Assembly (NCBI RefSeq): GCF_004138495.1
Contig: NZ_ML142855.1
Location: forward strand, 27,247 to 32,994
Direction of reading: 5' to 3'
Length of the DNA: 5,748 nt
From: Phytoactinopolyspora endophytica
GTDB lineage: Bacteria; Actinomycetota; Actinomycetes; Jiangellales; Jiangellaceae
The notes beneath the pieces are model-generated. The model made no database searches. It saw only the letters and a program-made list of their open reading frames with translations, and had not been told where the DNA came from. Shown in pieces: positions 1 through 5,748 of this stretch. The position numbers and the translations under genes are program-made. Every line of letters starts with the position of its first letter. The stretch's first letter is position 1.

Positions 1-1205
1 GCCTGGTGATCGGTGCCACCGTCCTGGCGATCATCGTCGGGGTGGCCGTCGGCATCATCAGCGCCGTCCGGAAGTATTCGGGCTTCGACTACGTCATCAC
101 GTTCGGCGCTTTCATCTTCTTCTCCCTGCCGGTCTTCTGGGCCGCCGTGTTGCTCAAGGAATACGGAGCCATCCGGTTCAACGACTGGATCGCGGATCCC
201 GGGATGAGCGCGACGCAGATGATCGTCATAGCCGCCGTCGTGGGCTTGCTCCTGCAATTTGCGCTAGGCGGCACGCCTCAACGGCGCCTGATCACGGCGG
301 GTGCGACGTTCGCCGTGGCGGTCGCCGCTCTCGCCTACTTCGATGCCGAGAACTGGTATCGCGACCCGTCCATGGGGCTGGGCATGGTGGTCTTGGTCTC
401 GGCCGCTGCCGGCGTTCTGGTCACGTCCCTGGTGACCGGGTTCAGCGAGCGCCGCGTCCTGTACGCCGCGCTGACGACGGTGGGTGCCGGAGCGATCATC
501 ACATTGTCACTTGACGGCGTCCTCGACGACCCGAGCTATCTCCTCCTGGTGGGTCTGTTCGTGCTGACCATCCTGGTCAGCGTTGGAATCGGGCTGGCAT
601 GGGGCGGCTACATGCGGCGGCAGGCGGTGCTCGTCTCTTGGATCACCGGCGCATTCATGAGCGTGATGGTGGTGCTGGACCACGCGGTGTCGCACTGGGA
701 GACGCTGCTCGACCTCAAGCCGCGCCCGGTCTTGACCATCGGGTCCGAATCGCCGAACTTCGAGGGCGACTTCTGGGAGTCCTTCCTGGACACCGGCACG
801 CAGCTGCTGTTGCCGACGGTGCTGCTGACACTGATCTCGGTGGCCAGCTACAGCCGTTACACTCGCTCGTCCATGCTGGAGGTGCTGGAACAGGACTACG
901 TCCGCACCGCGCGCGCCAAGGGCGTGTCCGAGCGTGCGGTGATCACCAAGCACGCGTTCCGCAACGCGCTCATCCCGCTGACGACGATCGTCGCCTTCGA
1001 CTTCGCCAGCCTCATCTCCGGTGCCGTCGTCACCGAGCAGGTCTTCGGATGGCGGGGCATGGGACAGATGTTCATCAGCGGCCTCCGGGCCGTCGATCCG
1101 ATGCCCGTGATGTCTTTCGTGTTGGTGACAGGGACCGCAGCGGTGCTGATGAATCTTGCGGCGGACATCATGTACGGCTACCTCGACCCGCGGATTAGGC
1201 GGTGA
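1..1205 (+). CDS. DppB-type ABC transporter permease, 5' partial, with extra membrane segments
   Basis: Inner-membrane permease of a dipeptide/oligopeptide/nickel-type ABC importer; it would pair with the DppC-type product of the next gene to form the channel. The reading frame is already open at the left edge. The first possible start (GTG at 6) falls inside what is normally the second membrane helix, so the true N-terminus (first helix plus its long external loop) lies outside. Counting from that GTG, 399 residues are visible. Family hallmarks are the FSLPVFW helix at 39-45, the SRYTRSSMLEVL stretch at 283-294, the EAA cytoplasmic loop E295-QDYVRTARAK-G306 that contacts the ATPase, ITKHAFRNALIPL at 313-325, EQVFGWRGMG at 344-353, and the terminal YLDPRIRR. 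Residues about 65-235, between helix 3 and the EAA-containing core, are extra compared with typical DppB proteins of 300-340 residues and hold about six hydrophobic stretches. The stop TGA at 1203 is 6 nt before the next gene. The family is certain; the substrate is unknown. Confidence 0.95.
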   Translation, partial: LVIGATVLAIIVGVAVGIISAVRKYSGFDYVITFGAFIFFSLPVFWAAVLLKEYGAIRFNDWIADPGMSATQMIVIAAVVGLLLQFALGGTPQRRLITAGATFAVAVAALAYFDAENWYRDPSMGLGMVVLVSAAAGVLVTSLVTGFSERRVLYAALTTVGAGAIITLSLDGVLDDPSYLLLVGLFVLTILVSVGIGLAWGGYMRRQAVLVSWITGAFMSVMVVLDHAVSHWETLLDLKPRPVLTIGSESPNFEGDFWESFLDTGTQLLLPTVLLTLISVASYSRYTRSSMLEVLEQDYVRTARAKGVSERAVITKHAFRNALIPLTTIVAFDFASLISGAVVTEQVFGWRGMGQMFISGLRAVDPMPVMSFVLVTGTAAVLMNLAADIMYGYLDPRIRR

Positions 1206-1211
1206 TGGACG

Positions 1212-2150
1212 ATGAGTGAGATCAACCAGATGCCTGACGCGGGTCTCATTGAGGACCGTTCGTACAGCCAAGGTCAGCTGATCCGGCGGCGGTTCTTCCG
1301 GCACCGGGCGGCTATCACGGCACTGATCATCTTCGCCGGTGTCGCGTTGCTCGCCTACACCTCGATCGGGTTCGGCCCCGTCCCAGGTTGGTGGGACAAG
1401 AACTACACCGCGACCTACCCGAAGATCGGCAACGGAGAGCCGACGCTCTCACTCACGACGTTCTCCATCGGTGAGCACCCGTTCGGCCAGGACACCATCG
1501 GCAAGGACTACTTCGCCCTGGTGATGCGCGGCATCCAGAGGTCGCTGATGATCGCCTTCGGCATCGGCCTGATCAGCACGTTCATCGGTACTTTGGTGGG
1601 AGTGCTGGCCGGTTACTACCGGGGCTGGATCGAGTCGGTGCTGATGCGGTTGACCGACTTCGTCATCGTGGTGCCGACTCTGGTGTTCGCCGCCGTGCTC
1701 GGCCAGATGGTCGGAGGCGTCCTTGGTTTGACCGTCGTACTTCCGCTTGTCTTGTGGACCGGGCTGGCACGGCTCGTCCGGGGTGAGGTTCTGTCGCTCA
1801 GAGAACGTGAATACGTCATGGCGGCCAGGGCAGCGGGCGCGAGCGACCTGCGGATCATCTTCCGGCATATCCTCCCAGGAACGGTCGGAGTCATCGTCGT
1901 GGCGATCACGCTGGCGATCGGAGCCGCTATCCTGCTCGAGTCGACGCTCAGCTTCCTGGGCTTCGGTGTGCCTCCAACTGATACATCCCTGGGGCTGCTG
2001 ATCTCGGAGTACCAGAACGCCTTCACCACCAGGTCTTGGCTGTTCTGGTTCCCCGGCCTGGCCATCCTGACGATCGTGCTGTCGGTGAACTTCATCGGCG
2101 ACGGGCTGCGGGACGCGTTCGACCCGCGGCAGACAAGGAGCAAGGACTGA
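1212..2150 (+). CDS. DppC-type ABC transporter permease
   Basis: Second inner-membrane permease of the importer, 312 residues, the usual size for DppC/OppC. A cytoplasmic N-terminal tail runs to about residue 32, followed by the first helix (33-50) and an external loop. Then come the family motif HPFGQDTIGKDYFALVMRG (89-107), helices at about 112-135, 145-165 and 170-188, and the EAA loop E198-REYVMAARAA-G209 with RHILPG (218-223) that docks on the ATPase. The C-terminal part has ESTLSFLGFGVPP (243-255) and FIGDGLRDAFDPR (294-306). The ATG at 1212 is preceded by an AGG-rich stretch (AGGCGGTGA, 1197-1205) overlapping the upstream stop codon. An in-frame TGA at 1203 rules out a longer start. 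The gene shares the frame of the upstream permease and overlaps the downstream ATPase gene by 1 nt, which fits translational coupling. Nothing is missing or truncated. Peptides are the commonest substrates of this family, but the sequence alone does not exclude nickel, sugars or other solutes. Confidence 0.97.
   Translation: MSEINQMPDAGLIEDRSYSQGQLIRRRFFRHRAAITALIIFAGVALLAYTSIGFGPVPGWWDKNYTATYPKIGNGEPTLSLTTFSIGEHPFGQDTIGKDYFALVMRGIQRSLMIAFGIGLISTFIGTLVGVLAGYYRGWIESVLMRLTDFVIVVPTLVFAAVLGQMVGGVLGLTVVLPLVLWTGLARLVRGEVLSLREREYVMAARAAGASDLRIIFRHILPGTVGVIVVAITLAIGAAILLESTLSFLGFGVPPTDTSLGLLISEYQNAFTTRSWLFWFPGLAILTIVLSVNFIGDGLRDAFDPRQTRSKD
2135..2140 (+). promoter_or_regulatory. Ribosome binding site of the fused ATPase gene
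   Basis: AAGGAG lies 9 nt before the ATG at 2150, inside the 3' end of the permease gene. It decides the start: the in-frame ATG at 2036 lacks comparable support, and starting at 2150 gives the TGATG stop/start overlap typical of coupled translation. Confidence 0.8.
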
Positions 2151-3925
2151 TGACGACGACGCCCAGTGGTCCCATCCCGTCCGGCCTCGGTGAGCCGGAA
2201 CCGGCGGTGCTGTCGTTCGAGGACCTCGAGGTGCAGTTCGCCACCGACCTCGGCGAGATCAGAGCAGTGAACGGCATCTCGCTGGAGGTGCGGCCGGGCG
2301 AGGTGCTGGCCGTGGTCGGCGAGTCCGGCTCCGGCAAATCGGTCACCTCGATGACGGCGCTCGGGCTGCTGCCGAAGAACGCCCGGATCGGCGGCGTCGT
2401 GCGGGTGACTGAGAAGGAAGTACGCAAGCTCGACGCCCGCCGGTTACGGCAGATGCGCGGCAAAGACGTGGCCATGGTGTTCCAGGAGCCGCAGACCGCG
2501 CTCAACCCGGTGCTCACCATCGGCGACCAGCTCACCGAAGCACTTCAGCTGCACGGCGTCGCGTTCGGGAACGCTGCCAAGGAACGCGCTGCCGGCCTGC
2601 TGGCCGCGGTGGGCATCGCGGAGCCGGCGCGGCGGCTGAAGCAGTACCCGCATGAGCTCTCCGGCGGCCAGCGCCAGCGTGTGGTGATCGCCATGGCGCT
2701 GTCCTGCGACCCCAAGGTGATCATCGCCGACGAGCCGACCACCGCGCTGGACGTGACCGTCCAGGCCGACATCCTCGACCTGCTGCGCTCGGTGAAGGAG
2801 AAGCTGAACACGGGCATCCTGCTGATCACGCACAACATGGGCGTGGTCGCGGACATGGCCGACCGGGTCGCGGTGATGCTCCAAGGCGACGTGGTGGAGG
2901 TCGGCAGCGCCGAGCAGGTGCTGGTGTATCCGCAGCACGAGTACACGCGCAGGCTGCTGGACGCGGTGCCCCGGCTGGGCGTTGGGCGGTCCCAGCTGGG
3001 GGTTTCGACGGAGGCTCCGCCGATCATCACCGACGAGGTCCCCGCGCTCGAGGTGAAGAATGCCGTCGTCGAGTATCACCAGCTCGGTAAGCCGTCGTTC
3101 CGGGCGGCGGAGGACATCTCCTTCACCGTGCACCAGGGCGAGATCGTGGGCCTGGTCGGCGAATCCGGCTCGGGCAAGTCCACGATGGCCAAATGCGCGC
3201 TGGGCATTCTGCCGCCCACCAGTGGGTCCGTGGCCGTGTATGGGCAGGACTTCAAGAAGCTGAAGCGGAAAGAACGCAAAGCCCTGCACAAACGCATCGG
3301 TGTGGTCTTCCAGGACCCGGCCGCCTCGCTCAACCCGCGGCTTCCGGTCGGCGACATCATCGCTGAGCCGATGACCATCCACAAGGTGGGCAGCAAGGAG
3401 GAACGGCTGCGCAGAGTCTACGAACTGCTCGAAGCGGTGGAGCTCCCACGGAACGCGCACAACCGGTTCCCGCATGAGCTCTCCGGTGGTCAGCGCCAGC
3501 GTGTGAGCATCGCCCGGGCGCTGTCGTTGAACCCGGAGCTGCTGGTCGCCGACGAGCCGACCTCGGCCTTGGACGTGTCGGTGCAGGCCAGCGTCTTGAA
3601 GATGTTCATGACACTGCAGGCGGAGTATCGCTTCGCATGCCTGTTCGTCAGCCACGACCTTGCCGTCATCGACATGCTCGCGCACCACGTCGTCGTCATG
3701 GAGAACGGCCGTGTGGTCGAGCAAGGGCTGCGGGAACAGGTGTTGCACGAGCCCCGCGAGCAGTACACCAAACGCTTGCTGGCCGCCGCTCCCGTTCCGG
3801 ACCCGGACGACCAGCGCCGACGTCGCGAGGAGCGGCACGCGCTGCTGGCGGCGTTCGGAGATAAGGTCGTCGAGATCGGCGACGTGCCCCACGTACCCGA
3901 CCTCCCCGAGACGCCCGAGCAATGA
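2150..3925 (+). CDS. Fused dual ATP-binding protein (DppD-DppF type) of the peptide-family ABC importer
   Basis: A 591-residue cytoplasmic protein carrying both ATPase subunits of the importer in one chain; ATP hydrolysis at the DppB/DppC interface drives uptake. Domain 1 (about 20-300) has Walker A GESGSGKS (57-64), Q-loop Q112, signature LSGGQ (170-174), Walker B VIIADE with catalytic E195, and switch H228. It ends in the OppD-like HEYTRRLLDAVPRLG. Domain 2 (about 303-550) has Walker A GESGSGKS (337-344), Q388, LSGGQ (444-448), LLVADE with E469, and H502, followed by EQYTKRLLAAAP. Both sites keep all catalytic residues, so both should be active. The linker (about 295-325) has no cysteines, so the Fe-S-type Cys cluster of some OppD/OppF proteins is absent there. 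The charged tail (about 555-591) is not a known domain. The ATG at 2150 was chosen because it overlaps the dppC-type stop (TGATG) and follows AAGGAG by 9 nt. The frame stays open upstream to an ATG at 2036, but that would be a 38-residue extension inside the previous gene with no family similarity. Confidence 0.97.
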   Translation: MTTTPSGPIPSGLGEPEPAVLSFEDLEVQFATDLGEIRAVNGISLEVRPGEVLAVVGESGSGKSVTSMTALGLLPKNARIGGVVRVTEKEVRKLDARRLRQMRGKDVAMVFQEPQTALNPVLTIGDQLTEALQLHGVAFGNAAKERAAGLLAAVGIAEPARRLKQYPHELSGGQRQRVVIAMALSCDPKVIIADEPTTALDVTVQADILDLLRSVKEKLNTGILLITHNMGVVADMADRVAVMLQGDVVEVGSAEQVLVYPQHEYTRRLLDAVPRLGVGRSQLGVSTEAPPIITDEVPALEVKNAVVEYHQLGKPSFRAAEDISFTVHQGEIVGLVGESGSGKSTMAKCALGILPPTSGSVAVYGQDFKKLKRKERKALHKRIGVVFQDPAASLNPRLPVGDIIAEPMTIHKVGSKEERLRRVYELLEAVELPRNAHNRFPHELSGGQRQRVSIARALSLNPELLVADEPTSALDVSVQASVLKMFMTLQAEYRFACLFVSHDLAVIDMLAHHVVVMENGRVVEQGLREQVLHEPREQYTKRLLAAAPVPDPDDQRRRREERHALLAAFGDKVVEIGDVPHVPDLPETPEQ

Positions 3926-3960
3926 GCTGAGGCGAGCGCGCACCGGGAGGTCCGGGCGGC

Positions 3961-3990
3961 CAGAGCCTTCCAGAGCCTCCCAGAGCACCG
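3961..3990 (+). repeat. Three tandem 10-nt repeats with CAGAGC core
   Basis: CAGAGCCTTC, CAGAGCCTCC and CAGAGCACCG follow each other with no gap. The first two differ at one position; the third keeps the CAGAGC core. The period is close to one helical turn, so the three copies face the same side of the DNA. They lie 36 nt after the ABC operon stop and about 40 nt before the candidate -35 element. They could be a phased protein-binding site or simple slippage; the sequence alone does not say which. Confidence 0.6.
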
Positions 3991-3994
3991 GAGC

Positions 3995-4015
3995 CGTCCT
4001 TGACGAGGAAGGATG
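3995..4015 (+). terminator. Possible terminator-like hairpin after the ABC operon, no T-tract
   Basis: CGTCCTT (3995-4001) pairs with AAGGATG (4009-4015) over 7 positions including one G-U pair, with a 7-nt loop. It is 70 nt after the ATPase stop codon. No run of T follows, so it does not meet the classical intrinsic terminator pattern. Hairpins without U-tracts have been proposed as terminators in high-GC actinobacteria, but this one is short and could be incidental. Confidence 0.25.
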
Positions 4016-4030
4016 TGAGTCTCGGGGCCA

Positions 4031-4055
4031 GTTAACACGTCCTCGAGTGGGGTAT
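4031..4055 (+). promoter_or_regulatory. Candidate SigB/SigF-type stress promoter for the BCCT gene
   Basis: GTTA (4031-4034), a 15-nt spacer, then GGGTAT (4050-4055). The general-stress sigma factor consensus of Gram-positives (SigB of Bacillus, SigF of mycobacteria) is GTTT, about 14-17 nt, GGGTAT. The -10 element therefore matches fully, the -35 matches 3 of 4, and the spacing fits. Transcription would start near 4061-4064, giving a leader of about 30 nt that carries the GGAGG site. The location directly before an osmolyte transporter gene supports the reading. Short motifs occur by chance, so confidence is moderate. Confidence 0.4.
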
Positions 4056-4081
4056 CTCCGTTAGGCGTACGCGTCGCATAC

Positions 4082-4086
4082 GGAGG
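4082..4086 (+). promoter_or_regulatory. Ribosome binding site of the BCCT transporter gene
   Basis: GGAGG lies 7 nt before the ATG at 4094, near-ideal spacing. It fixes the start of the BCCT gene, since no other start codon is available in frame downstream of the TGA at 4016. Its first four bases are part of the right arm of a 6-bp inverted repeat (ACGGAG, 4080-4085). Confidence 0.85.
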
Positions 4087-4093
4087 CGAGTTC

Positions 4094-5748
4094 ATGAGCG
4101 GCCCGTCGCAGACCAGAACGCCACGCCACCTGTCGAGTTACCTGCCCCGCCAAGGACCGGGCGGCGTCTCGGTATGGGTCTTCTATCCGTCATTGATCAT
4201 CATCGTCGCCGTCTGCATGCTGACGATGTCGTTACCGGACCGGGCCGGGGAGATCCTGACCACCGCCCAGGAGAACATCGTCGGCACCTTCGGCTGGTAC
4301 TACGTGCTCCTGGTGGTCCTCTTCATGGTCTTCTCGATCTGGATGGGGGTCAGCCGGTTCGGCGACATCACGCTCGGCAAGGACGACGAGCCGCCGGAGT
4401 TCAGCATGGGCGCCTGGTTCGCCATGCTCTTCGCGGCCGGCATGGGCATCGGACTCGTCTTCTTCGGCGCGGCTGAGCCGTTGATGCACTACGACTCGCC
4501 GAGACCCGGGGAGAGCGCCGGAGCCGCGGACGACGGCGAGGGGTTCGGCGCGGAAGGGATCGGGTCTTCAGGTTCCGATCTCGCCCAGTACGCCATGTCG
4601 CAGACGTTCGTTCACTGGGGCATCCATGCATGGGGCATCTACGTCGTGGTCGGCCTGTCGCTGGCGTATGCGATCCACCGCAAGGGACGCCCGGTCTCCA
4701 TCCGGTGGGCGCTGGAGCCGCTGCTGGGCGCGGAGCGGGTCAGGGGCTGGCTCGGAGACGTGATCGACGTCGCCGCCATCATCGGCACCCTGTTCGGAGT
4801 GGCCACGTCGCTCGGACTCGGTGTCGAGCAGATCGGAGCCGGGCTGACCTCGCTCGACGTCATCGACGAGGCGGACACCTCAGTGTCGGTGCTGTTGATC
4901 GCGATCATCACGTCGGTCGCGGTGGTGTCGGTGGTCTCCGGTGTCGGCAAGGGCATCAAGTGGCTGTCCAACATCAACCTCAGCTTGGCGGGACTCTTCC
5001 TGATCGCGCTGCTGTTCCTCGGACCCACCTTGTTCTTCCTGCGCGAGCTCGTCCAGTCGATGGGCGCCTACATCGAGAACTTCGTCCCGCTGACCTTCGA
5101 CACCAGTGCCTACACCGGGGAGTCCGGGGAAGCCTGGCAGGGGGCGTGGACGACGTTCTACTGGGGTTGGTGGATCTCCTGGGCGCCGTTCGTCGGGGTC
5201 TTCATCGCGCGTATCTCCAAGGGTCGCACCATCCGGGAGTTCGTCGCGGGCGTGCTGATCGTGCCGACGCTTGTGACGTTCGTGTGGTTCTCCGTCTTGG
5301 GTGGCAGCTCTCTGCACCGCCACCTCTACGGTGAGGGCGGCCTGGTAGACCGTGGGTCGGATGACCCGTTCGAGCGGGTGATCCCGGAGAACGCGCTGTT
5401 CGAGCTTCTCTCGGACATGCGGTTCGGTACGATCCTGACCGGTGTGGCGATCATTCTGGTGGCGGTGTTCTTCGTGACCTCGTCGGACTCCGGTTCCCTG
5501 GTGGTGGACATGCTGGCGTCCGGCGGCGAGCAGGAGCCGCCCACGTGGAGCCGGGTGATGTTCGCCGTGCTGGAAGGGGCCGTCGCCGCCGGACTGCTGC
5601 TGGCCGGAGGGCTCGAGGCGTTGCGGACCGGGGCGATCATGACCGCGTTGCCGTTCAGCGTCGTGATGGTGGCCATGATGGTGGCGACGTACCGCTCGCT
5701 GCGCGCGGAACACAGTGTGCGGCGCGCGGCCGAGCGCCGGGAGAGCCA
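4094..5748 (+). CDS. BCCT-family transporter, BetP-like glycine betaine/compatible solute carrier, 3' partial
   Basis: Secondary transporter of the betaine/carnitine/choline family, predicted to import glycine betaine or a related osmolyte. The frame runs 551 residues to the right edge without a stop, covering all twelve expected helices and the start of an Arg-rich cytoplasmic tail; only the C-terminal end is missing. Hallmarks are AAGMGIGL (114-121), HWGIHAWGIY (174-183), FGVATSLGLG (234-243), SGVGKGIKWLSN (282-293), the BCCT signature FYWGWWISWAPF (355-366), ISKGRTIREF (374-383) and FFVTSSDSGS (459-468). Compared with Corynebacterium BetP from memory, the substrate-box residues W189, W194, Y197, W374, W377 and F380 correspond to W175, W180, Y183, W360, W363 and F366. 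The sodium-site residues A147, M150, F464, T467 and S468 correspond to A114, M117, F459, T462 and S463. Na+ coupling and betaine-like substrates are inferred from this. About 19 extra residues lie between helices 3 and 4 (roughly 134-165), rich in Gly, Ala, Asp and Glu. Family is certain; choline or ectoine as substrate remains possible. Confidence 0.97.
   Translation, partial: MSGPSQTRTPRHLSSYLPRQGPGGVSVWVFYPSLIIIVAVCMLTMSLPDRAGEILTTAQENIVGTFGWYYVLLVVLFMVFSIWMGVSRFGDITLGKDDEPPEFSMGAWFAMLFAAGMGIGLVFFGAAEPLMHYDSPRPGESAGAADDGEGFGAEGIGSSGSDLAQYAMSQTFVHWGIHAWGIYVVVGLSLAYAIHRKGRPVSIRWALEPLLGAERVRGWLGDVIDVAAIIGTLFGVATSLGLGVEQIGAGLTSLDVIDEADTSVSVLLIAIITSVAVVSVVSGVGKGIKWLSNINLSLAGLFLIALLFLGPTLFFLRELVQSMGAYIENFVPLTFDTSAYTGESGEAWQGAWTTFYWGWWISWAPFVGVFIARISKGRTIREFVAGVLIVPTLVTFVWFSVLGGSSLHRHLYGEGGLVDRGSDDPFERVIPENALFELLSDMRFGTILTGVAIILVAVFFVTSSDSGSLVVDMLASGGEQEPPTWSRVMFAVLEGAVAAGLLLAGGLEALRTGAIMTALPFSVVMVAMMVATYRSLRAEHSVRRAAERRES

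Larger units (their letters stand above)
3926..4093 (+). other. Intergenic regulatory region between the ABC operon and the BCCT gene
   Basis: A 168-nt non-coding gap, the only real one in the window. In order it contains three tandem 10-nt repeats (3961-3990), a 7-bp hairpin (3995-4015), a candidate GTTA-N15-GGGTAT promoter (4031-4055), an inverted repeat (4056-4061 with 4080-4085) and the GGAGG ribosome binding site (4082-4086). In the BCCT frame a TGA at 4016-4018 blocks any longer start, and no usable start codon lies between it and 4094. The tight packing of the ABC genes compared with this gap argues that the BCCT gene has its own promoter, although readthrough from the ABC operon cannot be excluded. 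Confidence 0.7.

Noticed and set aside
1203..1214. Possible read-through fusion of the two permeases
   Set aside because: The two genes share a frame and are separated by a single TGA plus two codons, but the following ATG has its own ribosome binding site and both proteins end and begin where the families normally do.
2036..2149. Upstream extension of the fused ATPase frame to the ATG at 2036
   Set aside because: It would lie wholly inside the DppC-type gene, encodes Arg/Pro-rich residues unlike any ATPase N-terminus, and the ATG at 2150 has a good AAGGAG site and the TGATG overlap.
3943..3955. CCGG-loop-CCGG hairpin just after the ATPase stop
   Set aside because: The stem is only 4 bp with no T-tract, too weak to call a terminator in such GC-rich DNA.
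2444..3988. Long - strand open frame of 514 codons opposite the ATPase gene
   Set aside because: It is rich in His, Arg, Gly and Val with no domain, as expected for the antisense of a high-GC gene; both ATPase domains on the + strand are complete.
4000..4036. SigA-like promoter using TTGACG at 4000-4005
   Set aside because: No acceptable -10 element lies 16-18 nt downstream (4022-4029 is GC-rich); the nearest AT-rich hexamer, at 4031, is too far away.
4630..5334. Long + strand open frame of 234 codons inside the BCCT gene
   Set aside because: It is a GC-rich shadow frame with Arg/Gly/His-rich, low-plausibility sequence, and the overlapping frame has continuous BCCT hallmarks from 4094 to the edge.

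Overview
The window is GC-rich with strong G/C bias at third codon positions, and all four genes lie on the + strand. The layout (a peptide-type ABC importer with both ATPases fused, then a BetP-like carrier) and the base composition point to a high-GC actinobacterium. The sequence does not support a finer assignment.

Region 1 (1-3925) is the membrane and ATPase part of one ABC importer of the dipeptide/oligopeptide/nickel (Dpp/Opp) family. It encodes a DppB-type permease cut off by the left edge, a DppC-type permease, and one polypeptide carrying two complete ATPase domains (DppD-like then DppF-like). The genes are 6 nt apart and then overlap by 1 nt (TGATG), so they almost certainly form one translationally coupled operon. 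No substrate-binding protein is visible; it may lie upstream. The DppB-type permease is unusual in carrying about 170 extra residues with about six additional predicted membrane segments in the middle of the fold.

Region 2 (3926-4093) is a 168-nt intergenic stretch. It holds three tandem 10-nt repeats, a 7-bp hairpin without a T-tract, a candidate stress-sigma (SigB/SigF-type) promoter (GTTA, 15 nt, GGGTAT), and a strong GGAGG ribosome binding site partly covered by an inverted repeat.

Region 3 (4094-5748) is a BCCT-family (betaine/carnitine/choline) transporter open to the right edge, with 551 residues visible. It keeps the aromatic substrate-box and sodium-site residues of Corynebacterium BetP, so Na+-coupled uptake of glycine betaine or a similar compatible solute is the best reading. 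A general-stress promoter in front of an osmolyte carrier would make physiological sense.

The ABC operon and the BCCT gene are probably separate transcription units. I see no mobile element, CRISPR array, RNA gene or defence system, and no clear sign of a wholly new system. The points most worth checking are the extended permease, the candidate stress promoter, and the loop insertion in the BCCT protein.
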